Source: Pseudomonas viridiflava
Lineage (GTDB): Bacteria > Pseudomonadota > Gammaproteobacteria > Pseudomonadales > Pseudomonadaceae
Length of the DNA: 64,000 nt
Direction of reading: 5' to 3'
Assembly (NCBI RefSeq): GCF_900582625.1
Contig: NZ_UTIQ01000084.1
Coordinates: forward strand, 620,001 to 684,000
Shown here in pieces: positions 50,622 through 60,249 of this stretch (positions are counted from its first letter, which is position 1; every line of letters starts with the position of its first letter). The notes under the pieces are model-generated. The model was not told the origin of the DNA. It ran no database searches and saw only the letters and a program-made list of their open reading frames with translations. Position numbers and translations under genes: made by a program.

Positions 50622-52214
50622 ATGTCTGAGCAATACGACTACATCATCGTCGGCGCCGGCTCGGCTGGCTGCGTATTGGCCAACCGCCTGAGCGCCGATC
50701 CCGCCGTGCGCGTGTGCCTGCTCGAGGCCGGCGGCAGCGATGCCAGCCCGCGGGTGCAAACGCCGGCCGGCACCATCACCTTGTACAAGAGCAAATTCTT
50801 CAGCTGGAATTTCTTCTCTACGCCGCAAAAAGAGCTGAACAACCGTCGCCTGCACACGCCCCGAGGCAAGGCGCTGGGCGGGTCCAGTTCGATGAACAGC
50901 ATGATCTACATTCGCGGCGATGCCTCGGATTACGACCGCTGGGCCGAGCTGGGCTGCACAGGTTGGAGCTGGGCCGATGTGTTGCCGCTGTTCAAGAAAT
51001 CCGAACGCAACCTGCTGGGTCAGAACCCGGCGCTGCACGGCACGCTCGGCGAGCTGCTGGTGGACCGCGCCCGCGACCCGAACCCGTTGTCGACGCTGTT
51101 TGTAAAAGCGGCCGAGCGGGTGGGCATCAAGCGCAACGACGACTTCAACGGCGGCACGCTGGAAGGCGCCGGCATCTACAACCTGACGCAGAAAAACGCC
51201 AAGCGGCTGTCCGCCTACCGCGCCTTCGTCGCGCCGATTCGCGGCCGGCCGAACCTCACCGTGCTGACCGGCTGCACCGTGCAGTCGTTGGACATGGACG
51301 GAACCCGCGCGCGCGGCCTGCAGGTGCTCAAAGACGGCCAACCGCTAACCCTGGCGTGCAGCCGCGAGGTGATTCTGTGTGCCGGCGCGCTGGGCTCGCC
51401 GCAGATTTTGCTCAACTCCGGTATCGGTCCACGAGCCGAACTGGAAGCGGCGGGCGTGCCGGTGGTGTGCGACCTGCCGGGCGTGGGCAAGAACCTGCAA
51501 GACCACCTCGACGGCCTGATTACCGTGCGCTCGGCCAGTCCGCTGACCTTGGGTTTTTCCTGGGGTTCGCTGGCGGCAATCGTGCTGTCGCCGTTCAAGT
51601 ATCTGCTACAGAAAAAGGGCTGGCTCACCACCAACTACGTGGAAGCGGGCGGCTTTGCCCGCACGCCGCTGGCCGATGCGCTGCCCGACGTGCAATTTCA
51701 CTTCGTGCCGGGCTACCGCAGCCATCGCGGGCGCCTGTTCGAATGGGGGCATGGTTATGCCGTGCACACCTGCGTGCTGCGGCCCAAGTCCATCGGCGAA
51801 CTGCGCTTGAGCCCGCAACGGGAGCTGGAGATTGACTACAACTTCCTCGCCGACATGGACGACGCCAAAGTGCTGATCGAAGGCCTCAAGCTGGCGCGCA
51901 AGGTGTTGGCCGACAGCAGCTTCGACGCCCTGCGCGGCAAGGAAATGCTGCCGGGGGCCGAGGTGCAGAGTGATGAGCAGTTGCTGGCGTATATCCGCGA
52001 CTACGCCGCGACGGTTTTCCACCCTGTCGGCACCTGCAAGATGGGTGTGGATGCCCTGAGCGTGGTGACGCCGGAGCTGAAGGTGGTTGGCGTGCAAGGT
52101 TTGCGCGTGGCGGATGCCTCAATCATGCCGACGCTGATCAGCGGCAACACCAATGCGCCGTGCATCATGATTGGCGAGAAGGCGGCGGGGATGATTGTGG
52201 CGGGGCAACGCTGA
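50622..52214 (+). CDS. GMC-family FAD oxidoreductase (choline dehydrogenase-like)
   Basis: 530 residues. Y-D-Y-I-I-V-G-A-G-S-A-G-C-V-L-A-N-R-L-S (FAD dinucleotide-binding), the GMC signature around R-G-K-A-L-G-G-S-S-S-M-N-S-M and C-A-G-A-L-G-S-P-Q-I-L-L-N-S-G-I-G, and the catalytic region V-F-H-P-V-G-T-C-K-M-G. It oxidises an alcohol to an aldehyde, possibly feeding the aldehyde dehydrogenase and transaminase of the island. Separated from the ABC genes by a REP pair. Confidence 0.9.
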   Translation: MSEQYDYIIVGAGSAGCVLANRLSADPAVRVCLLEAGGSDASPRVQTPAGTITLYKSKFFSWNFFSTPQKELNNRRLHTPRGKALGGSSSMNSMIYIRGDASDYDRWAELGCTGWSWADVLPLFKKSERNLLGQNPALHGTLGELLVDRARDPNPLSTLFVKAAERVGIKRNDDFNGGTLEGAGIYNLTQKNAKRLSAYRAFVAPIRGRPNLTVLTGCTVQSLDMDGTRARGLQVLKDGQPLTLACSREVILCAGALGSPQILLNSGIGPRAELEAAGVPVVCDLPGVGKNLQDHLDGLITVRSASPLTLGFSWGSLAAIVLSPFKYLLQKKGWLTTNYVEAGGFARTPLADALPDVQFHFVPGYRSHRGRLFEWGHGYAVHTCVLRPKSIGELRLSPQRELEIDYNFLADMDDAKVLIEGLKLARKVLADSSFDALRGKEMLPGAEVQSDEQLLAYIRDYAATVFHPVGTCKMGVDALSVVTPELKVVGVQGLRVADASIMPTLISGNTNAPCIMIGEKAAGMIVAGQR

Positions 52215-52228
52215 GCTTGTGAGGGGTT

Positions 52229-52303
52229 TGTAGGAGCCAGCTTGCTGGCGAACCCCTGAAAACCTCGGCGTTTCCGGGAATTCGCCAGCAAGCTGGCTCC
52301 TAC
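52229..52303. repeat. REP pair of a second sequence type (GTAGGAGCCAGCTTGCTGGC)
   Basis: TGTAGGAGCCAGCTTGCTGG CGAA, a 26-bp loop, then TTCGCCAGCAAGCTGGCTCC TAC. It lies between the convergent GMC and CNNM genes and could terminate both. Confidence 0.9.
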
Positions 52304-52334
52304 GTTAAAGCGTTAAAGCGTTGAGCCGTGCGAC

Positions 52335-53675
52335 TTAATCCAGCTTCACAACCTTCGCCAAAATCACTTTCGGCCCTTTCATCTTCTTGATGATGATGCG
52401 CAGCCCTTCCACGTCGAGCACTTCTTCCTCTTCCGGCATGCGGTTGAGGGTTTCGTAGATCAGGCCGGCCAGGGTTTCCGCTTCGATGTGGTCAAGGTCG
52501 ACGCCCAGCAGGCGTTCGACTTTGAACAGCGGTGTGTCGCCACGTACCAGCAGCTTGCCAGGCTGGTAGGCGAGGATGCCGCGTTCGGCTTTGCGGTGTT
52601 CGTCCTGAATGTCGCCGACCAGCGCTTCGAGCACGTCTTCCATGGTCAGGTAGCCGATTACTTTGCCGTCGGCTTCTTCCACCAGGGCGAAGTGCGAGCC
52701 GCCTTTGCGGAATTCTTCCAGCAGGCTCGACAGCGGCATGTGCCGGGTGACGCGCTCGACCGGCATCATCAGGTCGCTGATTTTCAGGGCAGATGGCAGC
52801 ATTTCCAGCAACGACAGGTGCAGCAGCAAATCCTTGATATGCAGCACGCCGACGAATTCTTCGGTCTCTTCGTTGTACACCGGGTAACGGCTGTATTTGT
52901 GCCGGCGGAATACGGCAAATACTTCGTGCAGGGCGGCGTTGAGGTTCAGGTACACCAGGTCTTCGCGGGAGTTGGCCCAGTCCACCACTTCCAGCTCGCC
53001 CATTTCCACGGCCGAGGCGAGCACGCGCATGTCCTGGTCGCTCGGGTCACTGGCGCGGCTGGAGTGCAGGATCAGTTTCAATTCGTCGCGGCTGTAATGG
53101 TGTTCGTGGTGCGGGCCCGGTTCGCCCTGGCCGGCGATACGCAGAATGGCGTTGGCGCTGGCGTTGAGGATGAAAATGGCCGGGTACATGGCCCAGTAGA
53201 ACAGGTACAGCGGCGCGGCCGTCCACAGCGACAACAGCTCCGGCTGGCGAATGGCCCAGGACTTGGGCGCCAGCTCGCCGACCACGATGTGCAGGTACGA
53301 AATGATGAAGAACGCGGTGAAAAACGCGATGCCGTGCACCAACTGCGGCGAGTCCACACCCAGGCTGTGCAGCAGCGGCGTCAGCAGCTCGGCGAATGCC
53401 GGCTCACCGACCCAGCCCAGGCCCAGCGATGCCAGGGTGATACCCAGTTGGCAGGCGGACAGGTAGGCGTCGAGCTGGTTATGCACGGTGCGCAGAATAT
53501 GGCCGCGCCAGCCGTTTTTGGCGGCGATGGCGTCCACGCGCGTGGCGCGCAGTTTGACGATGGCAAATTCGGCCGCAACGAAGAAACCGTTGAGCAGAAC
53601 CAGCAGAAGGGCGAAGAGAATAAGGCCGAAGTCAGCGAAATACGTGGCGGCGTCGTAACTAGGAGAAGGGTCCAT
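52335..53675 (-). CDS. CNNM/CorC-family (hemolysin-like) membrane protein with CBS domains
   Basis: 446 residues from the ATG at 53675. N-terminal DUF21/CNNM domain with four hydrophobic segments (L-N-G-F-F-V-A-A-E-F-A-I-V-K, L-G-I-T-L-A-S-L-G-L-G-W-V-G-E-P), then two CBS domains (about 215-340; F-V-G-V-L-H-I-K-D-L and V-I-G-Y-L-T-M-E-D-V) and a C-terminal CorC_HlyC domain. Such proteins are linked to magnesium/cobalt efflux. From memory, a homologue lies beside phoR in P. aeruginosa. Confidence 0.9.
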   Translation of the reverse strand: MDPSPSYDAATYFADFGLILFALLLVLLNGFFVAAEFAIVKLRATRVDAIAAKNGWRGHILRTVHNQLDAYLSACQLGITLASLGLGWVGEPAFAELLTPLLHSLGVDSPQLVHGIAFFTAFFIISYLHIVVGELAPKSWAIRQPELLSLWTAAPLYLFYWAMYPAIFILNASANAILRIAGQGEPGPHHEHHYSRDELKLILHSSRASDPSDQDMRVLASAVEMGELEVVDWANSREDLVYLNLNAALHEVFAVFRRHKYSRYPVYNEETEEFVGVLHIKDLLLHLSLLEMLPSALKISDLMMPVERVTRHMPLSSLLEEFRKGGSHFALVEEADGKVIGYLTMEDVLEALVGDIQDEHRKAERGILAYQPGKLLVRGDTPLFKVERLLGVDLDHIEAETLAGLIYETLNRMPEEEEVLDVEGLRIIIKKMKGPKVILAKVVKLD

Positions 53676-53809
53676 AGGGTGGTTCAGGGTGTCCGGATTC
53701 GAAGTAGTGAGTGGCGTTAAACGCGTCGGTCTGGGCGGTGCAGCCGGCACCGCCAGATCAGCAGACTAGCCGCTAGCGAAGCGCTTGCCCAGCGTGGCAA
53801 TAACGCCGA

Positions 53810-55108
53810 TTACCGTCTGACCACCTGAGCCGGGGCAAAGTGGCAAGTAAATGTGCTGCCTTTGCCGGGCACGCTGCTGATGTCCAGACGGGCGCGGTGG
53901 CGCAGCAAAACGTGCTTGACGATGGCCAGCCCCAGCCCGGTGCCACCGGTGTTGGAGGCGCGGCTGGAGTCGACGCGGTAGAAGCGCTCGGTCAGGCGCG
54001 GCAGGTGCTTGGCGTCGATGCCGATGCCGCTGTCCTGCACGGTGAGGTGTGCGCCTTGGTCATCGGCCCACCAGCGCACGCGAATTTCGCCGTTGTCGGG
54101 CGTGTATTTCACGGCGTTGAACACCAGGTTGGAAAACGCGCTGCGCAGTTCCGCTTCGCTGCCTTTGAGGCGGATGTTGTGGTCCGCTTCGAGGCTGATG
54201 CGGTGGCGGTCGTTGGACAACGCCTGGGCGTCGCCCTTGATCGACAACAGCAGCAAGTCGACGGCCACCGGCTGGTTATCCGACGGGTAATCGGTGGCTT
54301 CCAGCTTGGCCAGTAGCAGCAAGTCGTTGAGCAGGTTTTGCATGCGCCCGCCCTGTTGCTGCATCTGTTGCAAGGCGCGCAACCAGCGCGGGTTCACGTC
54401 GTCGACGTTGTCGAGCAGGGTTTCCAGGTAGCCGGCGATGACCGTCAACGGCGTGCGCAGTTCGTGGGACACGTTGGCGATGAAGTCTTTGCGCATCTGT
54501 TCCAGCAAGTGCATGCGCGTGATGTCGCGCACCAGCATCAGGTGCTCGCCGTTGCCGTACTGGGTGATGTGAAACTGCAAATGCATGCGGTCGTTGACCG
54601 GAGACATCAGCTCCAGCGGCTCCGGATGGGCGCTTTGCTCGAAATAGTCTTTGAAGCGCGGATGGCGCACCAGGTTGGTCACCGGTTGGCCGCTGTCTTG
54701 CGGGGTTTTCAGGCCCAGCAGGTTTTCGGCGGCGCGGTTCCACCATTCCAGGTTGCCGTCGTTGTCGAGCATGACCACGGCGTCATTCAGGGCCGCCGTG
54801 GATTCCTGCACACGGTCGATGACCGCTTGCAGGCGGCCACGTACGCGCTGATCGCGGCGTTGCAGGTGGTAAATGCTGTCGAACACCTCGCCCCACAAGC
54901 CATAGCCATCGGGCGGCGGCTGGTCGGTTTGGTGGTGTTTGAGCCAGTTGTGCAGGCGCAGCAACTGCGAAAGGGTCCAGCCCAGGTACGCACCGAGGCC
55001 GACCACCAGGCTCCAGGCATATTCACCACTGATCAGGCCCACCAACAGGCAGCCGGCGATCAGCAGTAACAAGCGGCGGATAACTACGCCACGCCAGTCT
55101 TGATTCAC
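53810..55108 (-). CDS. phoR: Phosphate regulon sensor histidine kinase PhoR
   Basis: 432 residues: two close N-terminal membrane helices (about 12-50), a PhoR-type PAS domain (about 98-200), H-box F-I-A-N-V-S-H215-E-L-R-T-P, and ATP-binding motifs N-L-V-F-N-A-V-K-Y-T, D-S-G-I-G-I and G-T-G-L-G-L-A. It phosphorylates PhoB under phosphate limitation, restrained by PhoU and PstB encoded 30 kb away. Fourteen bp separate it from phoB. Confidence 0.96.
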   Translation of the reverse strand: MNQDWRGVVIRRLLLLIAGCLLVGLISGEYAWSLVVGLGAYLGWTLSQLLRLHNWLKHHQTDQPPPDGYGLWGEVFDSIYHLQRRDQRVRGRLQAVIDRVQESTAALNDAVVMLDNDGNLEWWNRAAENLLGLKTPQDSGQPVTNLVRHPRFKDYFEQSAHPEPLELMSPVNDRMHLQFHITQYGNGEHLMLVRDITRMHLLEQMRKDFIANVSHELRTPLTVIAGYLETLLDNVDDVNPRWLRALQQMQQQGGRMQNLLNDLLLLAKLEATDYPSDNQPVAVDLLLLSIKGDAQALSNDRHRISLEADHNIRLKGSEAELRSAFSNLVFNAVKYTPDNGEIRVRWWADDQGAHLTVQDSGIGIDAKHLPRLTERFYRVDSSRASNTGGTGLGLAIVKHVLLRHRARLDISSVPGKGSTFTCHFAPAQVVRR

Positions 55109-55122
55109 GGAGATTGGACGTC

Positions 55123-55812
55123 CTAGCTTTTGGTGGAAAAGCGATACCCGGTGCCGCGCACGGTTTGCACAAGGTTCTCGTACACCTCGCCCAGGGCTTT
55201 GCGCAGGCGGCGAATATGAACGTCGACGGTACGTTCTTCAACGTACACGTTGCCACCCCAGACCTGATCCAGCAGCTGGCCACGGGTGTAGGCGCGTTCC
55301 TGGTGGGTCATGAAAAATTGCAGCAGGCGGTATTCGGTGGGGCCCATGTCGGCCGGTTTGCCGTCGATGGTGACGCGGTGGCTGATGGGGTCGAGCAACA
55401 GGCCGCCGACTTCGATCGGCGTGTCGCTGTCGCCGGTGCCAGCGCGGCGCAATACGGCTTTCAGGCGGGCAACCAGTTCGCGGGGCGAGAAAGGCTTGGT
55501 GATGTAATCATCGGCGCCCACTTCCAGACCCTGGATCTTGTTGTCCTCTTCGCCCTTGGCGGTGAGCATGATGATCGGGATGTTGCCGGTCAGCTCATCG
55601 CGCTTGAGGCGGCGGGCCAGCTCGATGCCGGAGGTGCCAGGCAGCATCCAGTCGAGCAGGATCAGGTCGGGTTTGCGATCGACGATGATGGCGTGGGCTT
55701 GCTGGGTGTTCTCTGCTTCGAGGCACTCGTAGCCGGCCATTTCCAAGGCCACGGCGATCATTTCGCGGATCGGCGCTTCGTCATCAACGATCAGGATGTT
55801 CTTACCAACCAT
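55123..55812 (-). CDS. phoB: Phosphate regulon response regulator PhoB
   Basis: 229 residues, OmpR/PhoB class. Receiver with D10/D11, phospho-acceptor D54 (L-L-D-W-M-L-P-G) and K in T-K-P-F-S; C-terminal winged helix with [32 protein letters not shown] spread over its recognition part. It binds the Pho boxes seen before pstS, pstC and its own gene. Confidence 0.97.
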   Translation of the reverse strand: MVGKNILIVDDEAPIREMIAVALEMAGYECLEAENTQQAHAIIVDRKPDLILLDWMLPGTSGIELARRLKRDELTGNIPIIMLTAKGEEDNKIQGLEVGADDYITKPFSPRELVARLKAVLRRAGTGDSDTPIEVGGLLLDPISHRVTIDGKPADMGPTEYRLLQFFMTHQERAYTRGQLLDQVWGGNVYVEERTVDVHIRRLRKALGEVYENLVQTVRGTGYRFSTKS

Positions 55813-55866
55813 GGAGCCAACCTCGGGTCGTTTAATCTGTCTTGCGCCGCATTAGATAACGGAATT

Positions 55867-55884
55867 ATTGCAGCTGTGTGACAG
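55867..55884 (-). promoter_or_regulatory. Pho box of the phoB promoter
   Basis: On the minus strand CTGTCAC, ACAG, CTGCAAT: one good and one degenerate unit at 11-bp spacing, followed 8 bp on by TATCTA as a possible -10. It starts 14 bp from the ubiA stop. It indicates PhoB autoregulation. Confidence 0.6.
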
Positions 55885-55898
55885 AACGTTGCGCCGCT

Positions 55899-56789
55899 TC
55901 AGCGTAGCCCGAAGTCGACGGCGATACCGATGAGGATCGCCAGCCCGGCCCAATGGTTGTGCAGAAACGCCGCCAGGCACACCTGCGGTTCCCGGTTGCG
56001 CGTGCTCCAGAACTCCCAAACGAAACAGCCGGCAGCCGCCGCCAGGCCAAGCAGGAACCAGATGCCCAGGGTGAAACGCGCGCCCGCCAGTGCCAGGCAG
56101 AGCAGGGCGACACTTTGCAGAATCAGGATGATCACGCGGTCGGCATCGCCAAACAGGATGGCGGTGGATTTAACGCCGATCTTCACATCGTCTTCGCGGT
56201 CGGCCATGGCGTAGTAGGTGTCGTAGCCCACGGTCCAGACAATATTGGCGATAAACAGCAGCCACGCCGCGCTCGGCAATTCGCCGGTTTCAGCGGTGAA
56301 CGCCATCGGCATGCCCCACGAAAACGCCGCGCCCAGCACCACCTGCGGGTAGAAGGTGAAGCGCTTCATAAACGGGTAAGTGGCGGCGATGGCCAGCGCA
56401 CCGAACGACATCAGAATGGTGGTGAGGTTGGTGAACAACACCAGCACAAAACTCAGCGCCACCAGCACTGCAAACAGAATCAGCGCCTCTTTTGGCGTGA
56501 CCTTGCCGGTGGCCAACGGGCGGCCTTTGGTGCGTGCCACGTGGCCGTCGAAGTTGCGGTCGGCGTAGTCGTTGATTACGCAGCCGGCCGAGCGCATCAG
56601 AATCACGCCGAGTACGAAGATCACCAGGTTGCCCAGCGACGGCACGCCTTTGGCGGCAATCCACAACGCCCACAGCGTCGGCCACAGCAGCAGATAAATG
56701 CCGATGGGGCGCTCCAGGCGCATCAACTGAATGAAGTCGAACGCGCGCGGGTGGAGGTGGTTGAGTGACTGCAGCAGGCGGGTGTACAT
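55899..56789 (-). CDS. ubiA: 4-hydroxybenzoate polyprenyltransferase UbiA
   Basis: 296 residues from the ATG at 56789; the open frame runs further upstream through ubiC and is not used there. Both aspartate motifs are present: [12 protein letters not shown] and [13 protein letters not shown]. About eight membrane helices. It prenylates 4-hydroxybenzoate in ubiquinone synthesis at the inner membrane. ubiC lies directly upstream on the same strand. Confidence 0.96.
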   Translation of the reverse strand: MYTRLLQSLNHLHPRAFDFIQLMRLERPIGIYLLLWPTLWALWIAAKGVPSLGNLVIFVLGVILMRSAGCVINDYADRNFDGHVARTKGRPLATGKVTPKEALILFAVLVALSFVLVLFTNLTTILMSFGALAIAATYPFMKRFTFYPQVVLGAAFSWGMPMAFTAETGELPSAAWLLFIANIVWTVGYDTYYAMADREDDVKIGVKSTAILFGDADRVIILILQSVALLCLALAGARFTLGIWFLLGLAAAAGCFVWEFWSTRNREPQVCLAAFLHNHWAGLAILIGIAVDFGLR

Positions 56790-56812
56790 CGAGCGCAACT
56801 CCTTGTCAGTGT

Positions 56813-57364
56813 TCAGACGGCCACGTCGGCAGCGGTCCATAACGAGGGTAAAAACACCTCGGCCACCAGCACGCTCAAGCCATCGCGGGTAAAGCATGAG
56901 CGCCGCGCCCAGAGTTGCTCGGCGCAGACCTCGGCGGGCAGCCAGTGCTGCGGATAGCGGCACACTTGCATCGGGCCACGGCTGAATGCCTGGTCGCTGA
57001 ACAGCAATTCGCCGAGGGAGCGGCTGCCGAGTTCGTCCATATGCAGGTCCGAGTCGATCAACTGGCTGCGCGCTGCCACGCTGCGGGCGAACACCCAGGG
57101 CTCGCCATGGCCGCGCAAAAACACTTCACGCACCCAGCCGACGCTGCCGTCGCGCACATTCAGCGCGGCGCACTCATCGCTGCGCAGGGTTTGCCAGCTT
57201 TCGTTCAGGGGCGTGACGCTAAAGGCGTCGTGGGACAGGGCGGTGAGGCGGCGGGTCAGCGAGCCGTCATCGAACAACCAGTCGAACACCGCCGGGGCGG
57301 GCGCAGGTTGCAGTTGATCGGCAGTTAGCCAGGCGGCGGTATCGGCAAAAGAGGCGTGCGGCAC
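56813..57364 (-). CDS. ubiC: Chorismate lyase UbiC
   Basis: 183 residues. [31 protein letters not shown] and L-G-E-L-L-F are the UbiC motifs. It splits chorismate to pyruvate and 4-hydroxybenzoate, the substrate of UbiA encoded 23 bp downstream. Confidence 0.94.
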   Translation of the reverse strand: MPHASFADTAAWLTADQLQPAPAPAVFDWLFDDGSLTRRLTALSHDAFSVTPLNESWQTLRSDECAALNVRDGSVGWVREVFLRGHGEPWVFARSVAARSQLIDSDLHMDELGSRSLGELLFSDQAFSRGPMQVCRYPQHWLPAEVCAEQLWARRSCFTRDGLSVLVAEVFLPSLWTAADVAV

Positions 57365-57471
57365 GGCAAATACATCGGCGGCAAACGGGGCGGCGAGCTT
57401 AGCATGTTTGGCCTTTTTGCCCGCGCCGCGCTAACGTCCGGAGCTGACCACCGCCCTTCAGGAAGCCGCCC

Positions 57472-58137
57472 ATGATTACCCTCCACCATCTGAACAACTC
57501 GCGCTCACAGCGCATTCTCTGGCTGCTCGAAGAAATGGGCGTGGAGTACGAAATCAAACGCTACGAGCGCGACCCGAAAACCATGCTGGCGCCGCCAGAA
57601 TTGCGCGCGGTGCACCCGCTGGGCAAATCGCCGGTTATCACCGACGGCGACCTGACCCTGGCGGAATCTGGCGCCATCATCGAATACCTGGCCGGCCGTT
57701 ACGGCCAGCAATTGCTACCTGCCGACGGCACGCCGGAACGCCTGCGTTGCAGCTACTGGCTGCATTACGCCGAAGGCTCGGCGATGCCGCCGTTGTTGCT
57801 CAAGCTGGTGTTCGACGGCATCGAAAAGGCGCCGATGCCGTTCTTCGTCAAACCGATTGCGCGCGGCATTGCCGGCAAGGTGAAAAGCACCTTTATCAAC
57901 CCGCGACTGCGCGAAAACCTCGACTACCTCGAAGGCGAGCTGAGCAAGAGCGAGTGGTTCGCCGGCGACACGTTCAGCGCCGCCGATATTCAAATGAGCT
58001 TCCCGCTGGAAGCCGCCGCATCGCGCGCCGGGCTGGATGCCAGTCGGCCGAAGTTGAAAGCATTTCTGGAGCGAATTCATGCCCGTCCCGCCTACAAGCG
58101 CGCGCTGGAACGAGGCGGCGAATACGCCTACGCGTAA
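57472..58137 (+). CDS. Glutathione S-transferase family protein
   Basis: 221 residues, CAGGAAG ahead. Thioredoxin-like N-domain with H-H-L-N-N-S-R-S-Q-R-I-L-W-L-L-E-E, H-P-L-G-K-S-P-V-I and L-A-E-S-G-A-I-I-E-Y-L (glutathione-binding), then the all-helical C-domain with F-A-G-D-T-F-S-A-A-D-I-Q-M. Divergent from ubiC. The substrate is unknown. Confidence 0.9.
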   Translation: MITLHHLNNSRSQRILWLLEEMGVEYEIKRYERDPKTMLAPPELRAVHPLGKSPVITDGDLTLAESGAIIEYLAGRYGQQLLPADGTPERLRCSYWLHYAEGSAMPPLLLKLVFDGIEKAPMPFFVKPIARGIAGKVKSTFINPRLRENLDYLEGELSKSEWFAGDTFSAADIQMSFPLEAAASRAGLDASRPKLKAFLERIHARPAYKRALERGGEYAYA

Positions 58138-58327
58138 GAGCGTGCTGCGTTTGCACCCTGCTCAGAATCGTACCGGGCGCACCCGGGCTAAAGCATGGAA
58201 TCGCCCGATGGCGCTTGATTACCAGCGCTTCGATCAGTAAAAAGCGGGGAGCCTGGCGGCATTTCAACCATCGACCGCTGCGCCTAAAAGCCTGAAGAGC
58301 AGCCTGAAGAATTGAGGTAGTAGCAAC

Positions 58328-58495
58328 ATGAAGAAGTGGCAATGTGTGGTCTGCGGTCTGATTTACGACGAAAGCCTTGGCTGGCCGGATGAAGGCATCG
58401 CTGCCGGCACGCTGTGGCAAGACGTACCGGAAGACTGGCTCTGCCCGGACTGCGGCGTCGGCAAGCTGGATTTCGAGATGATCGAAATCGCTTGA
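58328..58495 (+). CDS. rubA: Rubredoxin (first copy)
   Basis: 55 residues: M-K-K-W-Q-C6-V-V-C9-G and C39-P-D-C42-G, the four iron-binding cysteines. A one-electron carrier for alkane hydroxylases or other di-iron enzymes, reduced by the rubredoxin reductase encoded downstream. The 190-bp region before it shows nothing else. Confidence 0.96.
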   Translation: MKKWQCVVCGLIYDESLGWPDEGIAAGTLWQDVPEDWLCPDCGVGKLDFEMIEIA

Positions 58496-58516
58496 GTCAC
58501 GCGTGAGTGGTTTATC

Positions 58517-58547
58517 AACGGCGACCTTAGGGTCGCCGTTGTTGTTT
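58517..58547 (+). terminator. Terminator between the two rubredoxin genes
   Basis: AACGGCGACC and GGTCGCCGTT pair around TTAG, followed by GTTGTTT. Confidence 0.75.
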
Positions 58548-58686
58548 CTGGGCCGAGCCATTGCGCGACGCCTCGCCACCCTGCCCAACACGCCAAACCA
58601 TGGGCTGGCTGACGCCTGCGGTTATTGGCCTTGCAGGGCAATTGCGGTAGGGTCGCTGGCACATTTGGCCCCAGGGGTGAACCGTG

Positions 58687-58854
58687 ATGCGCAAATGGCA
58701 GTGTGTGGTGTGTGGCTTTATTTACGACGAAGCCCAAGGCTGGCCCGACGATGGCATCGCGCCCGGCACGCGCTGGGAAGATGTCCCCGAAGACTGGCTC
58801 TGCCCGGACTGCGGCGTCGGCAAGATGGATTTCGAGATGGTCGAAATCAACTGA
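58687..58854 (+). CDS. rubA: Rubredoxin (second copy)
   Basis: 55 residues from the ATG at 58687 (a GTG one codon earlier is possible; GGGGTGA ahead). Cys 6, 9, 39 and 42 are kept, and most of the sequence equals the first copy, with changes such as D-E-A-Q-G for D-E-S-L-G. A tandem duplication as in other pseudomonads. Sixty bp upstream of the reductase gene. Confidence 0.96.
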   Translation: MRKWQCVVCGFIYDEAQGWPDDGIAPGTRWEDVPEDWLCPDCGVGKMDFEMVEIN

Positions 58855-58913
58855 TCAATTTCCCCAAATTTGTTTAGCGCGGCCTCAGCGGCCGCGCGTT
58901 TCAGGAGTGAGTC

Positions 58914-60062
58914 ATGTCTGCACCCGTGGTGATCATCGGCACCGGCCTGGCCGGCTATAACGTGGCCAAGGAGTTTCGCAAGCTCGACACCGAGACACCG
59001 CTGCTGCTGATAACTGCCGACGACGGCCGCTCCTATTCCAAGCCGATGCTGTCCACCGGCTTCGGTAAAAACAAAGACGCCGACGGCCTGAGCATGGCGG
59101 AACCCGGCGCTATGGCCGATCAGCTCAAGGCTGAAATCCGCACGCACACGCGCATTACCGGTATCGACCCGGGGCACAAACGTTTGTGGATCGGCGAGGA
59201 AGCGGTCGAGTACCGCGATCTGGTGTTGGCCTGGGGCGCGGAGACGATTCGCGTGCCGGTTGAAGGCGACGCCGCCGATGCGATTTTCCCGATCAACGAT
59301 CTTGAGGATTACGCCCGTTTCCGCGCCGCTGCCGCCGGCAAAAAGCGCGTGCTGGTGCTGGGCGCGGGGCTGATTGGCTGCGAGTTCGCTAACGACCTGA
59401 CCGCTGGCGGTTACAGCGTCGAGCTGGTGGCCCCGTGCGAGCAGGTAATGCCAGGTTTGCTCCATCCCGCCGCCGCCGGCGCCGTTCAAGCGGGGTTGGA
59501 AGGCTTGGGCGCACGTTTCCATTTGGGCCCGGTGTTGGCCAGCTTGCAGCGCACGGCGGATGGCCTGGATGCGCATTTATCTGACGGCACGCGGGTGGCC
59601 TGTGATGTCGTGGTATCGGCAGTGGGCTTGCGGCCGCGCACCGATCTGGCGTCCGCGGCGGGCCTGACCATCAACCGTGGCGTGGTGGTGGATCGGCAGT
59701 TGCGCACCTCACACGCGAACATCTTCGCGCTGGGCGATTGCGCTGAAGTGGACGGCCTCAACCTGCTTTACGTCATGCCGCTGATGACCTGCGCGCGGGC
59801 GCTGGCGCAGACCCTGGCCGGCAACCCGACCGCCGTCACTTACGGTGCCATGCCGGTGCAGGTGAAAACACCGGCTTGCCCAGTGGTGGTTTCGCCGCCG
59901 CCGCGTGGCACCAGTGGGGAATGGCAGGTGGAAGGCAGCGGTGCCGACATCAAGGCGCTGTGCCGCGATGCCGATGGCCGCTTGCTGGGCTACGCCCTCA
60001 CCGGAACGGCCGTTCAAGACAAGTTGGCACTCAATAAGGAGCTTCCTGCGCTTTTGGCGTGA
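58914..60062 (+). CDS. rubB: Rubredoxin reductase (FAD, NAD(P)H)
   Basis: 382 residues, CAGGAGTGAG ahead. [14 protein letters not shown] (FAD), [14 protein letters not shown] (NAD) and [10 protein letters not shown] (FAD O3' contact). It passes electrons from NADH to the rubredoxins. With them it could also serve the desaturase-like enzyme of the riboswitch operon, which has no donor of its own (inference). Confidence 0.94.
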   Translation: MSAPVVIIGTGLAGYNVAKEFRKLDTETPLLLITADDGRSYSKPMLSTGFGKNKDADGLSMAEPGAMADQLKAEIRTHTRITGIDPGHKRLWIGEEAVEYRDLVLAWGAETIRVPVEGDAADAIFPINDLEDYARFRAAAAGKKRVLVLGAGLIGCEFANDLTAGGYSVELVAPCEQVMPGLLHPAAAGAVQAGLEGLGARFHLGPVLASLQRTADGLDAHLSDGTRVACDVVVSAVGLRPRTDLASAAGLTINRGVVVDRQLRTSHANIFALGDCAEVDGLNLLYVMPLMTCARALAQTLAGNPTAVTYGAMPVQVKTPACPVVVSPPPRGTSGEWQVEGSGADIKALCRDADGRLLGYALTGTAVQDKLALNKELPALLA

Positions 60063-60249
60063 ATGGCGCCCGTTCTGTCGGATTAGTCACGAAGTTGCGT
60101 GTGAAAGTTGTCGGACACGACTGGCGCGGGTCTCATGAGCGTGCCATCCTCCCCCGGTCTGCCGCAGCGCAGAGCTGTTGCGGCGCCTCCAAGCGCTGCT
60201 GGATGGCAGCACGGACACAAAAACAAAAAACCGTCTAAGGGGCTTTTTT

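Noticed and set aside
44499..52303. CRISPR-like repetition
   Set aside because: The repeats are isolated palindromic pairs at gene ends, with kilobases of genes between them and no regular spacers.
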